The notes under the pieces are model-generated. The model made no database searches and had not been told where the DNA came from. It worked only from the letters and a program-made list of their open reading frames with translations. The translations under genes and the position numbers were made by a program. Positions 1-7,211 of a DNA stretch of 16,886 nt are shown here, piece by piece. The DNA comes from CAIOSQ01 sp044359885 (GTDB lineage Bacteria > Pseudomonadota > Alphaproteobacteria > CACIAM-22H2), in NCBI GenBank assembly GCA_044359885.1, contig JBIKLI010000057.1, forward strand, positions 1-16,886, written 5' to 3'. The first letter of the stretch is position 1; the number at the start of each line of letters is the position of its first letter.

Positions 1-1
1 G

Positions 2-3000
2 TCGCCGGCGCCCCGGCCTGCGCCCGCGCCGGCGGCGACGGAGGTTCCGGCCGGTCGCGTGCCGCAGCTGCTGCGAGACGGCAGGTTCGAGGAGGCGCTG
101 GCCGCGCTCGACGCGCGTGTCGCGGCCGTGCCGGGTGATGGCGGCGCCTGGGGCGACCGCGGCGTCGCCCTTCTGGCCCTGTCGCGCCACGAGGCGGCGC
201 TGGAGAGCCTCACGCGGGCCGTGGCGCTGCTTCCGGGCTCGGCCGAGGCCCACCACAACCGCGCCTTCGCCCTGATCAGGCTGGGCCGCCCCGGCGAGGC
301 GCTGGCATGCGCCGACGAGGCCGTGCGGCTGCGGCCGGACTGGTCGACCGGTCACGCCACACGAGGGCTGGCGCTGCGCCGCGCCGGCCGGCTCGCGGCG
401 GCCCGCGCCGCCTATCTGCGCGCCGTCGCCTGCGATCCGTCCGATGGCCGTGCGCGGAACAATCTGGCCCTGGCGACCCTCGCCGCAGGCGATTTCGAGC
501 AGGGCTGGCGGCTGCACGAGGATCGCTGGCTGCGGCCCGGCGCCGAGCCACGCCGCGTCTCGGGCCGGCCACAATGGGGTGGGGAGGAGCCTCTGCAGGG
601 GCGGACGCTGTTGCTGACGGGCGAGCAGGGGTTCGGCGACCAGATCCAGTTCGTCCGCTACGCGTCGCGATGCGCCGGGCTGGGCGCGCGGGTGATGCTG
701 GAGGTGGCGACGCCTCTGGCGCGGCTGTTCGCGGAGGTGGCGGGCGTGGCCGGCGTGCTGGCGTCGCCGGCGCGTCTGGCCGACGACCGCTTCGACCTTC
801 ACTGTCCGCTGATGAGCCTGCCGCTGGCCTTCGCAACGTCGCTGGCGACGATCCCGGCGCAGGTTCCGTATCTGCATGTCCCGGCGGTCGCGCAGGCGGC
901 ATGGTCGGGAGCGCTGGCGACGGGGCCGCGGCCGCTGATCGGGATCGCATGGAGCGGCAATCCGGCGCATTCCGCCGACCGAGAGCGCAGCCTCGCGTTG
1001 TCGCTGCTGGCGCCGCTGCTGGACGACCGGGCGGCCTGGGTGTCGTTGCAGCGCGAGGTGCGGCCGGCGGATCGCGCGACGCTGGCGGGGCTGCCGCGCC
1101 TCGTCCATTTCGGCGACCGGCTGACGGATTTCGCGGACACCGCGGCGCTGGCGGCGCGCTGCGATCTGGTGATCGCGATCGACAGTGCGGCAGCGCATCT
1201 GGCGGGGGCGCTGGGACGGCCGGTCTGGATCCTGCTGCCCTTCGCTGCGGACTGGCGCTGGCTGAGCGAGCGGACCGACAGTCCCTGGTACCCGACAGCG
1301 CGGCTCTATCGCCAGACGCGGCCGGGCGACTGGCAGGGCGTGCTGGCGCAGGTGGCGCGCGACCTCGCGCAGTGGCTCGCCGCGCGAGGCGTGCCGCCGG
1401 CCGCCGCCGCCGCCGCGCCGCCGCGCGGCGAGGCGCTGCTGGCGGCGTACCGGTCGGGCGATCTGGCCCGGGCGGAGAGCGAGGCGGCGGCGCTGCTGGC
1501 AGTCGAGCCGCGGGCGCCGCTGGCGCTGAAGATGCAGGGCGTCCTGCTGGCGCGGCGCGGCGCGTTCGCGGCGGCGCGCGCGGCGCTGGCGCAGGCGGTG
1601 GAGGTGGTGCCGACCGACGCCGAGGCGTGGCGTCATCTGGCGAATGTCGCGCGGCGCCAGGACGACAAGGCGGCGGCCGAGGCCGCCTATCGCCGGTCGC
1701 TTGATCTGGATCCGGCCGACGTGGCGGCGCTGACGGGGCTCGGGCGGATCCTGCAGGGCGCCGGGCAGCTGGAGGAGGCGGCGGCGCGTCTGGGCGAAGC
1801 CGTGCGCCTGGCGCCCGGGGCCGCGGATGCGCGCACCGACCTCGCCGTCGTCCTGGCGGCGCTGGACCGCCTGGACGAGGCCGAGGCGATGCTGCGCGCG
1901 GCGATCGCCGCGCAGCCGGGCCATGTCCACGCCCATGTCAATCTCGCGGCGCTGCTGCTGCGTCGCGGCCGGCTCGAGGCGGCCATCGAGATGCAGGCGC
2001 GCGCGGCAGCCCTGTCGCCGGGCGCCGCCGAGCCGCATGCCGCCCATGGGCGGCTCTTGCTGCAGGCCGGGCGCGACGGCGCGGCGCTCGCCGCCTTCGA
2101 TCGCGCCATCGCGCTGGAACCGGGCGACGCCGCGGTGCACGCCGACCGCGGCCATGCCCTGCAGCGCCTGGGTCGCGAGGACGAGGCGCTGGCCGCCTTC
2201 GATCGCGCGATCGCGCTGCGGCCGGATCTGGTCGCCGCGCATGCCGAGCGCGGGCTGCTGCTGCGCGCGCTGGGCCGCGGGGCGGAGGCGGCGACGGTCC
2301 TGGGAGAAGTGCTGGCGCGCGACCCTGGCTCGGCGCCGGCGCATTCCAATCTGGCGCTGGCGCTGCGCGATCTGGGCCGGGTGGACGAGGCGCTGGCGCT
2401 GTGCGACCAGGCGATCGCCCTGGCGCCGTCCAACAATCTGCCGCGCTGGAACAAGGCCCTGATCCTGCTGTCCCAGGGCCGCTATCGCGAGGCATGGCCG
2501 CTCTACGAGCGGCGCTGGCGCGACGGCCCGGCCGGCGATCCGTCGTCGGATGGCGACGACGGTTTCGCGCTGATATGGCAGCGCTACGACGGCGATCCGC
2601 AGCGGCGCACGGCGCGGCCGTCCTGGCGCGGGCAGACGTCCCTCCAGGGCCGGACCATCCTGCTCTGGCGCGAACAGGGCTTCGGGGACCAGATCCAGTT
2701 CGTGCGCTACGCCGAGGCGGTCGCCGCGCGCGGCGGCCGCGTGAAGCTGGAGGTGGACCGGCCGCTGCTGCGCCTGATGGACGGTGTTGCCGGCGTGGCG
2801 GAGATCGCGCCGTCGGACACCCCGTTTCCGGACACCGCCTTCGACGTCCAGTGTCCGCTTCTCAGCCTGCCTCTGGTGTTCGACACGCGGGTCGAGACCA
2901 TTCCGGCGCGTGTCCCCTATCTGCAGGTGCCGCAAGCGGCCGAGGCGCGATGGCGGCGCGACCTGGGCGCGGCGCGGCGGCCGCGGATCGGCCTCGCCTG

Positions 3001-3460
3001 GAGCGGACATCCCGGGCATGCGGAGGATCGCCATCGCAGCCTCGCCCTGGCGCGCCTCGCGCCGCTCCTCGATCCGCGCGCCGAGTGGATCAGCCTGCAG
3101 CGCGACGTGCGTCCAGCGGATCGCGCGGCGCTGGGGGCGCCGGGCGGTCCGCGTCACTTCGGGGCGCAGCTGACGGATTTCGCCGATACCGCGGCGCTGT
3201 GCGCGCTGTGCGACCTGGTGGTCACGGTCGACACCTCGGTCGCGCATCTTGCCGGTGCGATCGGCCGGCCGGTCTGGATCATGCTGCCGTTCCTCGCCGA
3301 CTGGCGCTGGCTGACCGGGCGGCCGGACAGCCCCTGGTACCCGACGGCGCGGCTCTATCGCCAGCCGGCGCCGGGCGACTGGGACGGGGTGTTCGCCAGG
3401 ATCGGCCACGATCTCGACGCGTGGCTTCAGGCGCAGGGCGCACCGCCTCTGCCCCCGTGA
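2..3460 (+). CDS. TPR protein with two glycosyltransferase-9-like domains (probably 5' partial)
   Basis: Seen: four blocks in order. Numbered from a GTG at 59, these are TPR helices at about residues 1-150, a GT9/heptosyltransferase-like domain at about 181-440, a longer TPR array at about 455-860, and a second GT9-like domain at about 864-1125. Each GT domain carries EQGFGDQIQFVRY, AWSG, SLALxxLAPLLD, RPADRA and a C-terminal SPWYPTARLYRQ. Two adjacent TPR units (AAFDRAIAL) lie exactly 34 codons apart. The frame stays open to the window edge through a Pro/Ala-rich stretch. The GTG at 59 has only a distant GGAGG (about 14 bases away), so the true start is probably upstream. Family knowledge: such TPR-GT fusions are soluble proteins often linked to surface glycan or protein glycosylation. 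Donor and acceptor cannot be told here. No signal peptide is visible in the part present. Confidence 0.85.
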   Translation, partial: SPAPRPAPAPAATEVPAGRVPQLLRDGRFEEALAALDARVAAVPGDGGAWGDRGVALLALSRHEAALESLTRAVALLPGSAEAHHNRAFALIRLGRPGEALACADEAVRLRPDWSTGHATRGLALRRAGRLAAARAAYLRAVACDPSDGRARNNLALATLAAGDFEQGWRLHEDRWLRPGAEPRRVSGRPQWGGEEPLQGRTLLLTGEQGFGDQIQFVRYASRCAGLGARVMLEVATPLARLFAEVAGVAGVLASPARLADDRFDLHCPLMSLPLAFATSLATIPAQVPYLHVPAVAQAAWSGALATGPRPLIGIAWSGNPAHSADRERSLALSLLAPLLDDRAAWVSLQREVRPADRATLAGLPRLVHFGDRLTDFADTAALAARCDLVIAIDSAAAHLAGALGRPVWILLPFAADWRWLSERTDSPWYPTARLYRQTRPGDWQGVLAQVARDLAQWLAARGVPPAAAAAAPPRGEALLAAYRSGDLARAESEAAALLAVEPRAPLALKMQGVLLARRGAFAAARAALAQAVEVVPTDAEAWRHLANVARRQDDKAAAEAAYRRSLDLDPADVAALTGLGRILQGAGQLEEAAARLGEAVRLAPGAADARTDLAVVLAALDRLDEAEAMLRAAIAAQPGHVHAHVNLAALLLRRGRLEAAIEMQARAAALSPGAAEPHAAHGRLLLQAGRDGAALAAFDRAIALEPGDAAVHADRGHALQRLGREDEALAAFDRAIALRPDLVAAHAERGLLLRALGRGAEAATVLGEVLARDPGSAPAHSNLALALRDLGRVDEALALCDQAIALAPSNNLPRWNKALILLSQGRYREAWPLYERRWRDGPAGDPSSDGDDGFALIWQRYDGDPQRRTARPSWRGQTSLQGRTILLWREQGFGDQIQFVRYAEAVAARGGRVKLEVDRPLLRLMDGVAGVAEIAPSDTPFPDTAFDVQCPLLSLPLVFDTRVETIPARVPYLQVPQAAEARWRRDLGAARRPRIGLAWSGHPGHAEDRHRSLALARLAPLLDPRAEWISLQRDVRPADRAALGAPGGPRHFGAQLTDFADTAALCALCDLVVTVDTSVAHLAGAIGRPVWIMLPFLADWRWLTGRPDSPWYPTARLYRQPAPGDWDGVFARIGHDLDAWLQAQGAPPLPP
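639..1315 (+). repeat. First copy of an intragenic duplication (GT domain 1)
   Basis: This stretch aligns with 2688-3364 at a constant offset of 2049 bases (683 codons), checked at three points: 641/2690, 938/2987 and 1286/3335. No net insertion or deletion separates the copies. The last 30 bases (1286-1315 against 3335-3364) differ by one base. Confidence 0.8.
2688..3364 (+). repeat. Second copy of the intragenic duplication (GT domain 2)
   Basis: Partner of the 639-1315 copy, encoding the second glycosyltransferase-9-like domain. Protein similarity is high (for example SLALARLAPLLDPRAEWISLQRDVRPADRAAL against SLALSLLAPLLDDRAAWVSLQREVRPADRATL), which suggests a fairly recent duplication or ongoing gene conversion. 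Confidence 0.8.
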
Positions 3461-3493
3461 AATCGCGCCCGGCGTCGTGCTAAGCCGGTCCGC

Positions 3494-4636
3494 ATGTCGA
3501 TGGATCCGCAGCCCCGCCCGCTCGACGGGCTTCTGGTGGTCACGCTGGAGCAGGCGGTCGCCGCCCCCTATTGCTCCTGCCGCCTTGCCGACGCCGGCGC
3601 GCGGGTGATCAAGATCGAGCGCGCCGAGGGCGATTTCGCGCGCGGCTACGACCGCGTGGCCAGGGGCCTCGCGAGCTACTTCGTCTGGCTCAACCGCGGC
3701 AAGGAATCGCTGGTCGCCGACATCAAGGATCCCGGCGACGCCGCCCTGCTGCATCGCATCCTGTCGCGCGCCGACGTGTTCATCCAGAACCTGCTTCCCG
3801 GCGCGGCGGCGCGCGCCGGCTTCGGGTCGGCGGCGTTGCGCGCGGCGCATCCGCGGCTGATCACGGTCGACATCTCGGGCTATGGCGACGAAGGTCCCTA
3901 CGGCGCGATGAAGTCCTACGACATGCTGGTCCAGGCGGAGACCGGTCTCGCCGCGATCACCGGCGGACCGGAGGCGCCGTCGCGCGTCGGCGTTTCGGTC
4001 TGCGACATCGCGGCCGGCATGTATGCGCATCAGGCGGTGCTGGAAGCGCTGATCCGCCGCGGGCGCACCGGTCAGGGGGCGGCGATCCAGGTCAGCCTGT
4101 TCGACGGCATGGCCGACTGGATGACCGTGCCGCTGCTGTTCTCCGATCTGGGGCCGGGCGCGCCGCGGCGGGTGGGGCTCAGCCACCCGTCGGTCGCGCC
4201 CTACGATGCCTTCGCGAGCGCCGACGGCACGCCCGTGCTGATCTCGATCCAGAACGATCGCGAATGGCGGCGCTTCTGCACCGAGGTGCTGGAACAGCCG
4301 GAACTGGCGCAGGACCCGGATTTCGCGACCAATGTCCAGCGCGTCGCCCATCGCGGCCGGATGAACGCGATCATCGCCGCCGCCTTCGCCTGCCACCCGA
4401 CGGAAGCGCTCTGTGGCCGGCTGCTCGCGGCGGGCGTCGCATTCGGCCGGGTCAACGGCGTGGCCGAGTTTTCGCGCCATCCGCAGCTGCGCCGCGTCGA
4501 GGTGGAAACCCCCGCGGGACCGGTCGCAATCCCGGCGCCGCCTCCCGTCGTCGATGGCGTCCGCGCCCCGGTGCTGGGTCCGGTGCCGGCGCTCGACGCG
4601 CATGGCGCGGCGATCCGGCAGGAGTTCGCGCCATGA
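3494..4636 (+). CDS. CoA-transferase family III (CaiB/BaiF type)
   Basis: 380 residues, normal for the family. Seen: the N-terminal LDGLLVVTLEQAVAAPYCSCRLADAGARVIKIER block, which binds CoA in this family; the NRGKESL segment; and GYGDEGPYGAMKSYDMLVQAETGL, in which Asp143 matches the catalytic Asp that forms the aspartyl-CoA intermediate in formyl-CoA transferase. GLSHPSVAPYDAF follows later. Role from the family: moves CoA from one acyl-CoA to a free carboxylic acid, in the cytoplasm. The next gene overlaps by ATGA and encodes an HTD2/mesaconyl-C4-CoA-hydratase-like protein. I therefore infer a C5 or branched dicarboxylate substrate such as mesaconate, itaconate or citramalate. No lyase is nearby to confirm this. 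ATG 3494 is chosen as the first Met; ATG 3500 is equally possible, and neither has a clear Shine-Dalgarno. It lies 33 bases after the TPR gene. Confidence 0.9.
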   Translation: MSMDPQPRPLDGLLVVTLEQAVAAPYCSCRLADAGARVIKIERAEGDFARGYDRVARGLASYFVWLNRGKESLVADIKDPGDAALLHRILSRADVFIQNLLPGAAARAGFGSAALRAAHPRLITVDISGYGDEGPYGAMKSYDMLVQAETGLAAITGGPEAPSRVGVSVCDIAAGMYAHQAVLEALIRRGRTGQGAAIQVSLFDGMADWMTVPLLFSDLGPGAPRRVGLSHPSVAPYDAFASADGTPVLISIQNDREWRRFCTEVLEQPELAQDPDFATNVQRVAHRGRMNAIIAAAFACHPTEALCGRLLAAGVAFGRVNGVAEFSRHPQLRRVEVETPAGPVAIPAPPPVVDGVRAPVLGPVPALDAHGAAIRQEFAP

Positions 4637-5484
4637 GCGGCGATTCCCTGGACCTGCGGGACTGGATCGACCGGCAGGAGACGGCCGAAGATGTCTGCGA
4701 TCCGCGCCGCGTCGCCGACATGGCGGCGACGCTCGACCTCGACGCGGCCCCCGGGACCGGCGACCGGCTGCCGCCGGGTTGGCACTGGATGTTCTTCAAC
4801 CCGATGGTGCGCGCCCGCGATCTGGGGCCCGACGGCCATCCGCGACGCGGCGGGTTCCTGCCGCCGGTGCCGCTGCCCCGCCGCATGTGGGCGGGCGGGC
4901 GGCTGGAGTTCCTGGCCCCGATTCCGGTCGGGGCCGCGCTGCATCGCGAGTCGCGGATCCTGTCCGTCGAGCCGAAATCCGGGCGCTCCGGGCAGATGGT
5001 CTTCGTCGTCGTGCGCCATCGCCTGCGCGCCGGCGCGACGCCATGCCTGATCGAGGAGCACGACATCGTCTATCGCGAGGCGCCGCCGCCCGATGCCGCG
5101 CCGGTCCCGGCGCCGCCGGCACCGCCGGCGACGGACGCCGTCTGGCGGCGCCGGATCCTGCCTGACCCGGTGCTGCTGTTCCGGTATTCGGCGCTGACCG
5201 CGAATGGCCATCGCATTCATTACGACCAGCCCTATGTCACCGGGTCGGAAGGGTATCCGGGATTGGTGTTCCACGGACCCCTGACGGCCACGCTGCTGAT
5301 GGCGCTGGCCGAGGCCGGGCTGGGGAAGCCATTGAGACGCTTCGAATTCCGAAACAGGTCGCCGCTCTTCGCCGATGCGGCTTTCGACATCGCCGGCGCG
5401 CCGGCGCCCGGCGGCGTCACGGCGCGGGTCTGGGCCTGCACGCCCGCTTGCGGGCTCGCCACCGAGGCGGTCGCCGGGACATGA
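4633..5484 (+). CDS. HTD2 / mesaconyl-C4-CoA hydratase-like hot-dog dehydratase
   Basis: 283 residues. Seen: an N-terminal half with GWHWMFFNPMVRARDLGPDGHPRRGGFLPPVPLPRRMWAGG (about 49-89), a Pro/Ala linker (about 151-167), and a C-terminal MaoC-like hot dog with FRYSALTANGHRIHYDQPYV (183-202) and GYPGLVFHGPLTATLL (207-222). His196 matches the catalytic His of R-specific hydratases. The usual Asp five residues before it is Asn191, as is typical of the HTD2 branch. Family: double hot-dog hydratases acting on 3-hydroxyacyl thioesters, 3-methylfumaryl-CoA or mesaconyl-C4-CoA. The start ATG (4633) overlaps the stop of the CoA-transferase by ATGA, so the two are translationally coupled and probably act on the same acyl group. 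The end overlaps the J-domain gene in the same way. The exact substrate is unknown. Confidence 0.85.
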   Translation: MSGDSLDLRDWIDRQETAEDVCDPRRVADMAATLDLDAAPGTGDRLPPGWHWMFFNPMVRARDLGPDGHPRRGGFLPPVPLPRRMWAGGRLEFLAPIPVGAALHRESRILSVEPKSGRSGQMVFVVVRHRLRAGATPCLIEEHDIVYREAPPPDAAPVPAPPAPPATDAVWRRRILPDPVLLFRYSALTANGHRIHYDQPYVTGSEGYPGLVFHGPLTATLLMALAEAGLGKPLRRFEFRNRSPLFADAAFDIAGAPAPGGVTARVWACTPACGLATEAVAGT

Positions 5485-6083
5485 ACCGGCCGCGTCCGGC
5501 AATCGAACTGGAGCATCCGCGCCGCGGGGCGGCGATGCCGCGGGCCTGCGACCATCCGGGATGCGCCGCGAGCGGGGAGTTCCGCGCCCCGCGATCGCGG
5601 ACCGAACTCGACCGGTTCTACTGGTTCTGCCTCGACCATGTCCGGGCCTACAATCTCGCCTGGGACTATTACCGCGGGATGAGCCCCGAGGAGATCGAGC
5701 GCGAGCGGCGTCGCGACACGGTCGGCCAGCGGCCGACCTGGCCGATGGGGCCGCGCGGCGACACGGTGCTGGAGGCGCGGCTGCGCGGCCTCGACCCGGC
5801 GGCGCTGGAGGCGGCGCTGCGCCGCCTGATGGGCGAAGACGACGCGCCCCCGCGCCGGACCCGCCCGGCCTCGCCGGAGGAGGAAGCGCTTCGCACGCTG
5901 GGGTTGCAGGCCGGTGCCTCCTTCGCGCAGGTCAAGTCGCGCTACAAGGAACTTGTCAAGCGCCACCATCCCGATGCGAACGGGGGCGACAAGGCGGCCG
6001 AAGAGCGGCTAAAGTCGATCAACCAGGCATACACGCTCCTGAAATCGCAGGCGTCGGGCGCCCGTCAGGCGCCAGGCCGCTAG
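5481..6083 (+). CDS. Small J-domain protein with N-terminal putative zinc-binding motif
   Basis: 200 residues from ATG 5481, which forms an ATGA overlap with the preceding gene and sits just before the conserved part. Seen: CDHPGC (23-28) and CLDH (50-53), a likely Cys/His metal site; YYRGMSPEEIE and RPTWPMG in the middle; and a C-terminal J domain at about 134-190 with the HPD triad at 163-165 (KRHHPDANGG). Family knowledge: the HPD loop stimulates the ATPase of DnaK. This architecture is common in alphaproteobacteria, immediately upstream of cobS. A role in assembling or maturing the CobST chelatase is a guess from context. It lacks the G/F and central zinc regions of true DnaJ, so it is a type III J protein. 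Confidence 0.9.
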   Translation: MNRPRPAIELEHPRRGAAMPRACDHPGCAASGEFRAPRSRTELDRFYWFCLDHVRAYNLAWDYYRGMSPEEIERERRRDTVGQRPTWPMGPRGDTVLEARLRGLDPAALEAALRRLMGEDDAPPRRTRPASPEEEALRTLGLQAGASFAQVKSRYKELVKRHHPDANGGDKAAEERLKSINQAYTLLKSQASGARQAPGR

Positions 6084-6189
6084 CCCGCCCGACCGGCGGC
6101 TTGCATCGGCCTCGCCAGACGCGTCCGGTGGCATGGATGGCCGGGAACCCCATCGCGGCTCCGGCCGCCCAGTCCGAGGAATGCAAGAC

Positions 6190-7182
6190 ATGGCTACCGC
6201 TACCGCCGACACCTTCGTCCCGAACCTGCCGGATGCCACGGCGAAGGTCCGCGACGTGTTCGGCATCGATTCGGATCTCGAGGTCCCCGCCTTTTCCCGG
6301 CCGTCCGACCATGTGCCGGCGCTCGACGACGCCTATCGCTTCGACCGCGAGACCACGCTCGCGATCCTCGCCGGGTTCGCCTACAACCGCCGCGTCCTGA
6401 TCCAGGGCTATCACGGCACCGGCAAGTCGACGCATATCGAGCAGGTCGCCGCTCGCCTCAACTGGCCCTGCATCCGCGTCAACCTGGACAGCCACATCAG
6501 CCGCATCGACCTGGTCGGCAAGGACGCGATCGTTCTGCGCGACGGCAAGCAGGTCACCGAGTTCCGCGAAGGCATCCTGCCCTGGGCGCTGCAGCATCCC
6601 TGCGCCCTGGTGTTCGACGAATACGACGCGGGCCGCGCCGACGTGATGTTCGTCATCCAGCGCGTGCTCGAGGTCGAGGGCAAGCTGACGCTGCTCGACC
6701 AGAATCGCGTGATCCATCCGCACAAGGCCTTCCGGCTGTTCGCGACCTCGAACACCGTCGGCCTCGGCGACACGACCGGCCTCTATCACGGCACCCAGCA
6801 GATCAACCAAGGCCAGATGGACCGCTGGAACATCGTGGCGACCCTGAACTACCTGCCGCATGACGAGGAGGTCCGGATCGTCGCGGCGAAGAGCCCGGCC
6901 TGGAGCAGCGCCGAGGGGCGCAAGACGCTCGCGGCGATGGTGGCGCTGGCCGACCTGACCCGGGCCGGCTTCGTCGCCGGCGACCTGTCGACCGTGATGA
7001 GCCCGCGCACCGTCATCACCTGGGCCGAGAACGCCCGGATCTTCAACGACATCGCCTTCGCCTTCCGGATCACCTTCCTGAACAAGTGCGACGAGACCGA
7101 GCGCGCGACGGTGGCCGAGTACTACCAGCGCTGCTTCGGCGCCGAACTCGACATGGGATCCGGCAGGGCGCGGCTGGCCTGA
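6190..7182 (+). CDS. cobS: Cobaltochelatase subunit CobS (AAA+ ATPase)
   Basis: 330 residues, like characterised CobS (about 332). Seen: Walker A GYHGTGKST (73-81), Walker B LVFDEYDAG (140-148), sensor-1 region LFATSNTVG, and RNWPxxRVNLD-type and SRIDLVGKD segments typical of CobS. Role: with CobT it forms the ATP-driven AAA+ complex that lets CobN insert Co2+ into hydrogenobyrinate a,c-diamide in aerobic B12 synthesis. Start choice: GAGGA at 6176-6180 lies 9 bases before ATG 6190 but directly touches ATG 6181, so 6190 is preferred; conserved sequence begins after it. It is 106 bases after the J-domain gene and 29 bases before cobT, probably one operon. Confidence 0.95.
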   Translation: MATATADTFVPNLPDATAKVRDVFGIDSDLEVPAFSRPSDHVPALDDAYRFDRETTLAILAGFAYNRRVLIQGYHGTGKSTHIEQVAARLNWPCIRVNLDSHISRIDLVGKDAIVLRDGKQVTEFREGILPWALQHPCALVFDEYDAGRADVMFVIQRVLEVEGKLTLLDQNRVIHPHKAFRLFATSNTVGLGDTTGLYHGTQQINQGQMDRWNIVATLNYLPHDEEVRIVAAKSPAWSSAEGRKTLAAMVALADLTRAGFVAGDLSTVMSPRTVITWAENARIFNDIAFAFRITFLNKCDETERATVAEYYQRCFGAELDMGSGRARLA

Positions 7183-7211
7183 CACGCGACCAGGGACGGG
7201 AAGGGCACGCC

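Noticed and set aside
2089..2220. Near-identical 102-base direct repeats, considered as a DNA repeat element
   Set aside because: The 102-base period is exactly one 34-residue TPR unit, so this is protein repeat structure and not a mobile or intergenic repeat.
6057..6073. GGCGCC-CGTCA-GGCGCC hairpin at the end of the J-domain gene
   Set aside because: Lies inside coding sequence, has no T tract, and cobS follows on the same strand; probably chance in GC-rich DNA.
6084..6189. Spacer before cobS checked for a cobalamin riboswitch
   Set aside because: Only about 106 bases, too short for a full cobalamin riboswitch, and no recognisable B12-box core was seen.
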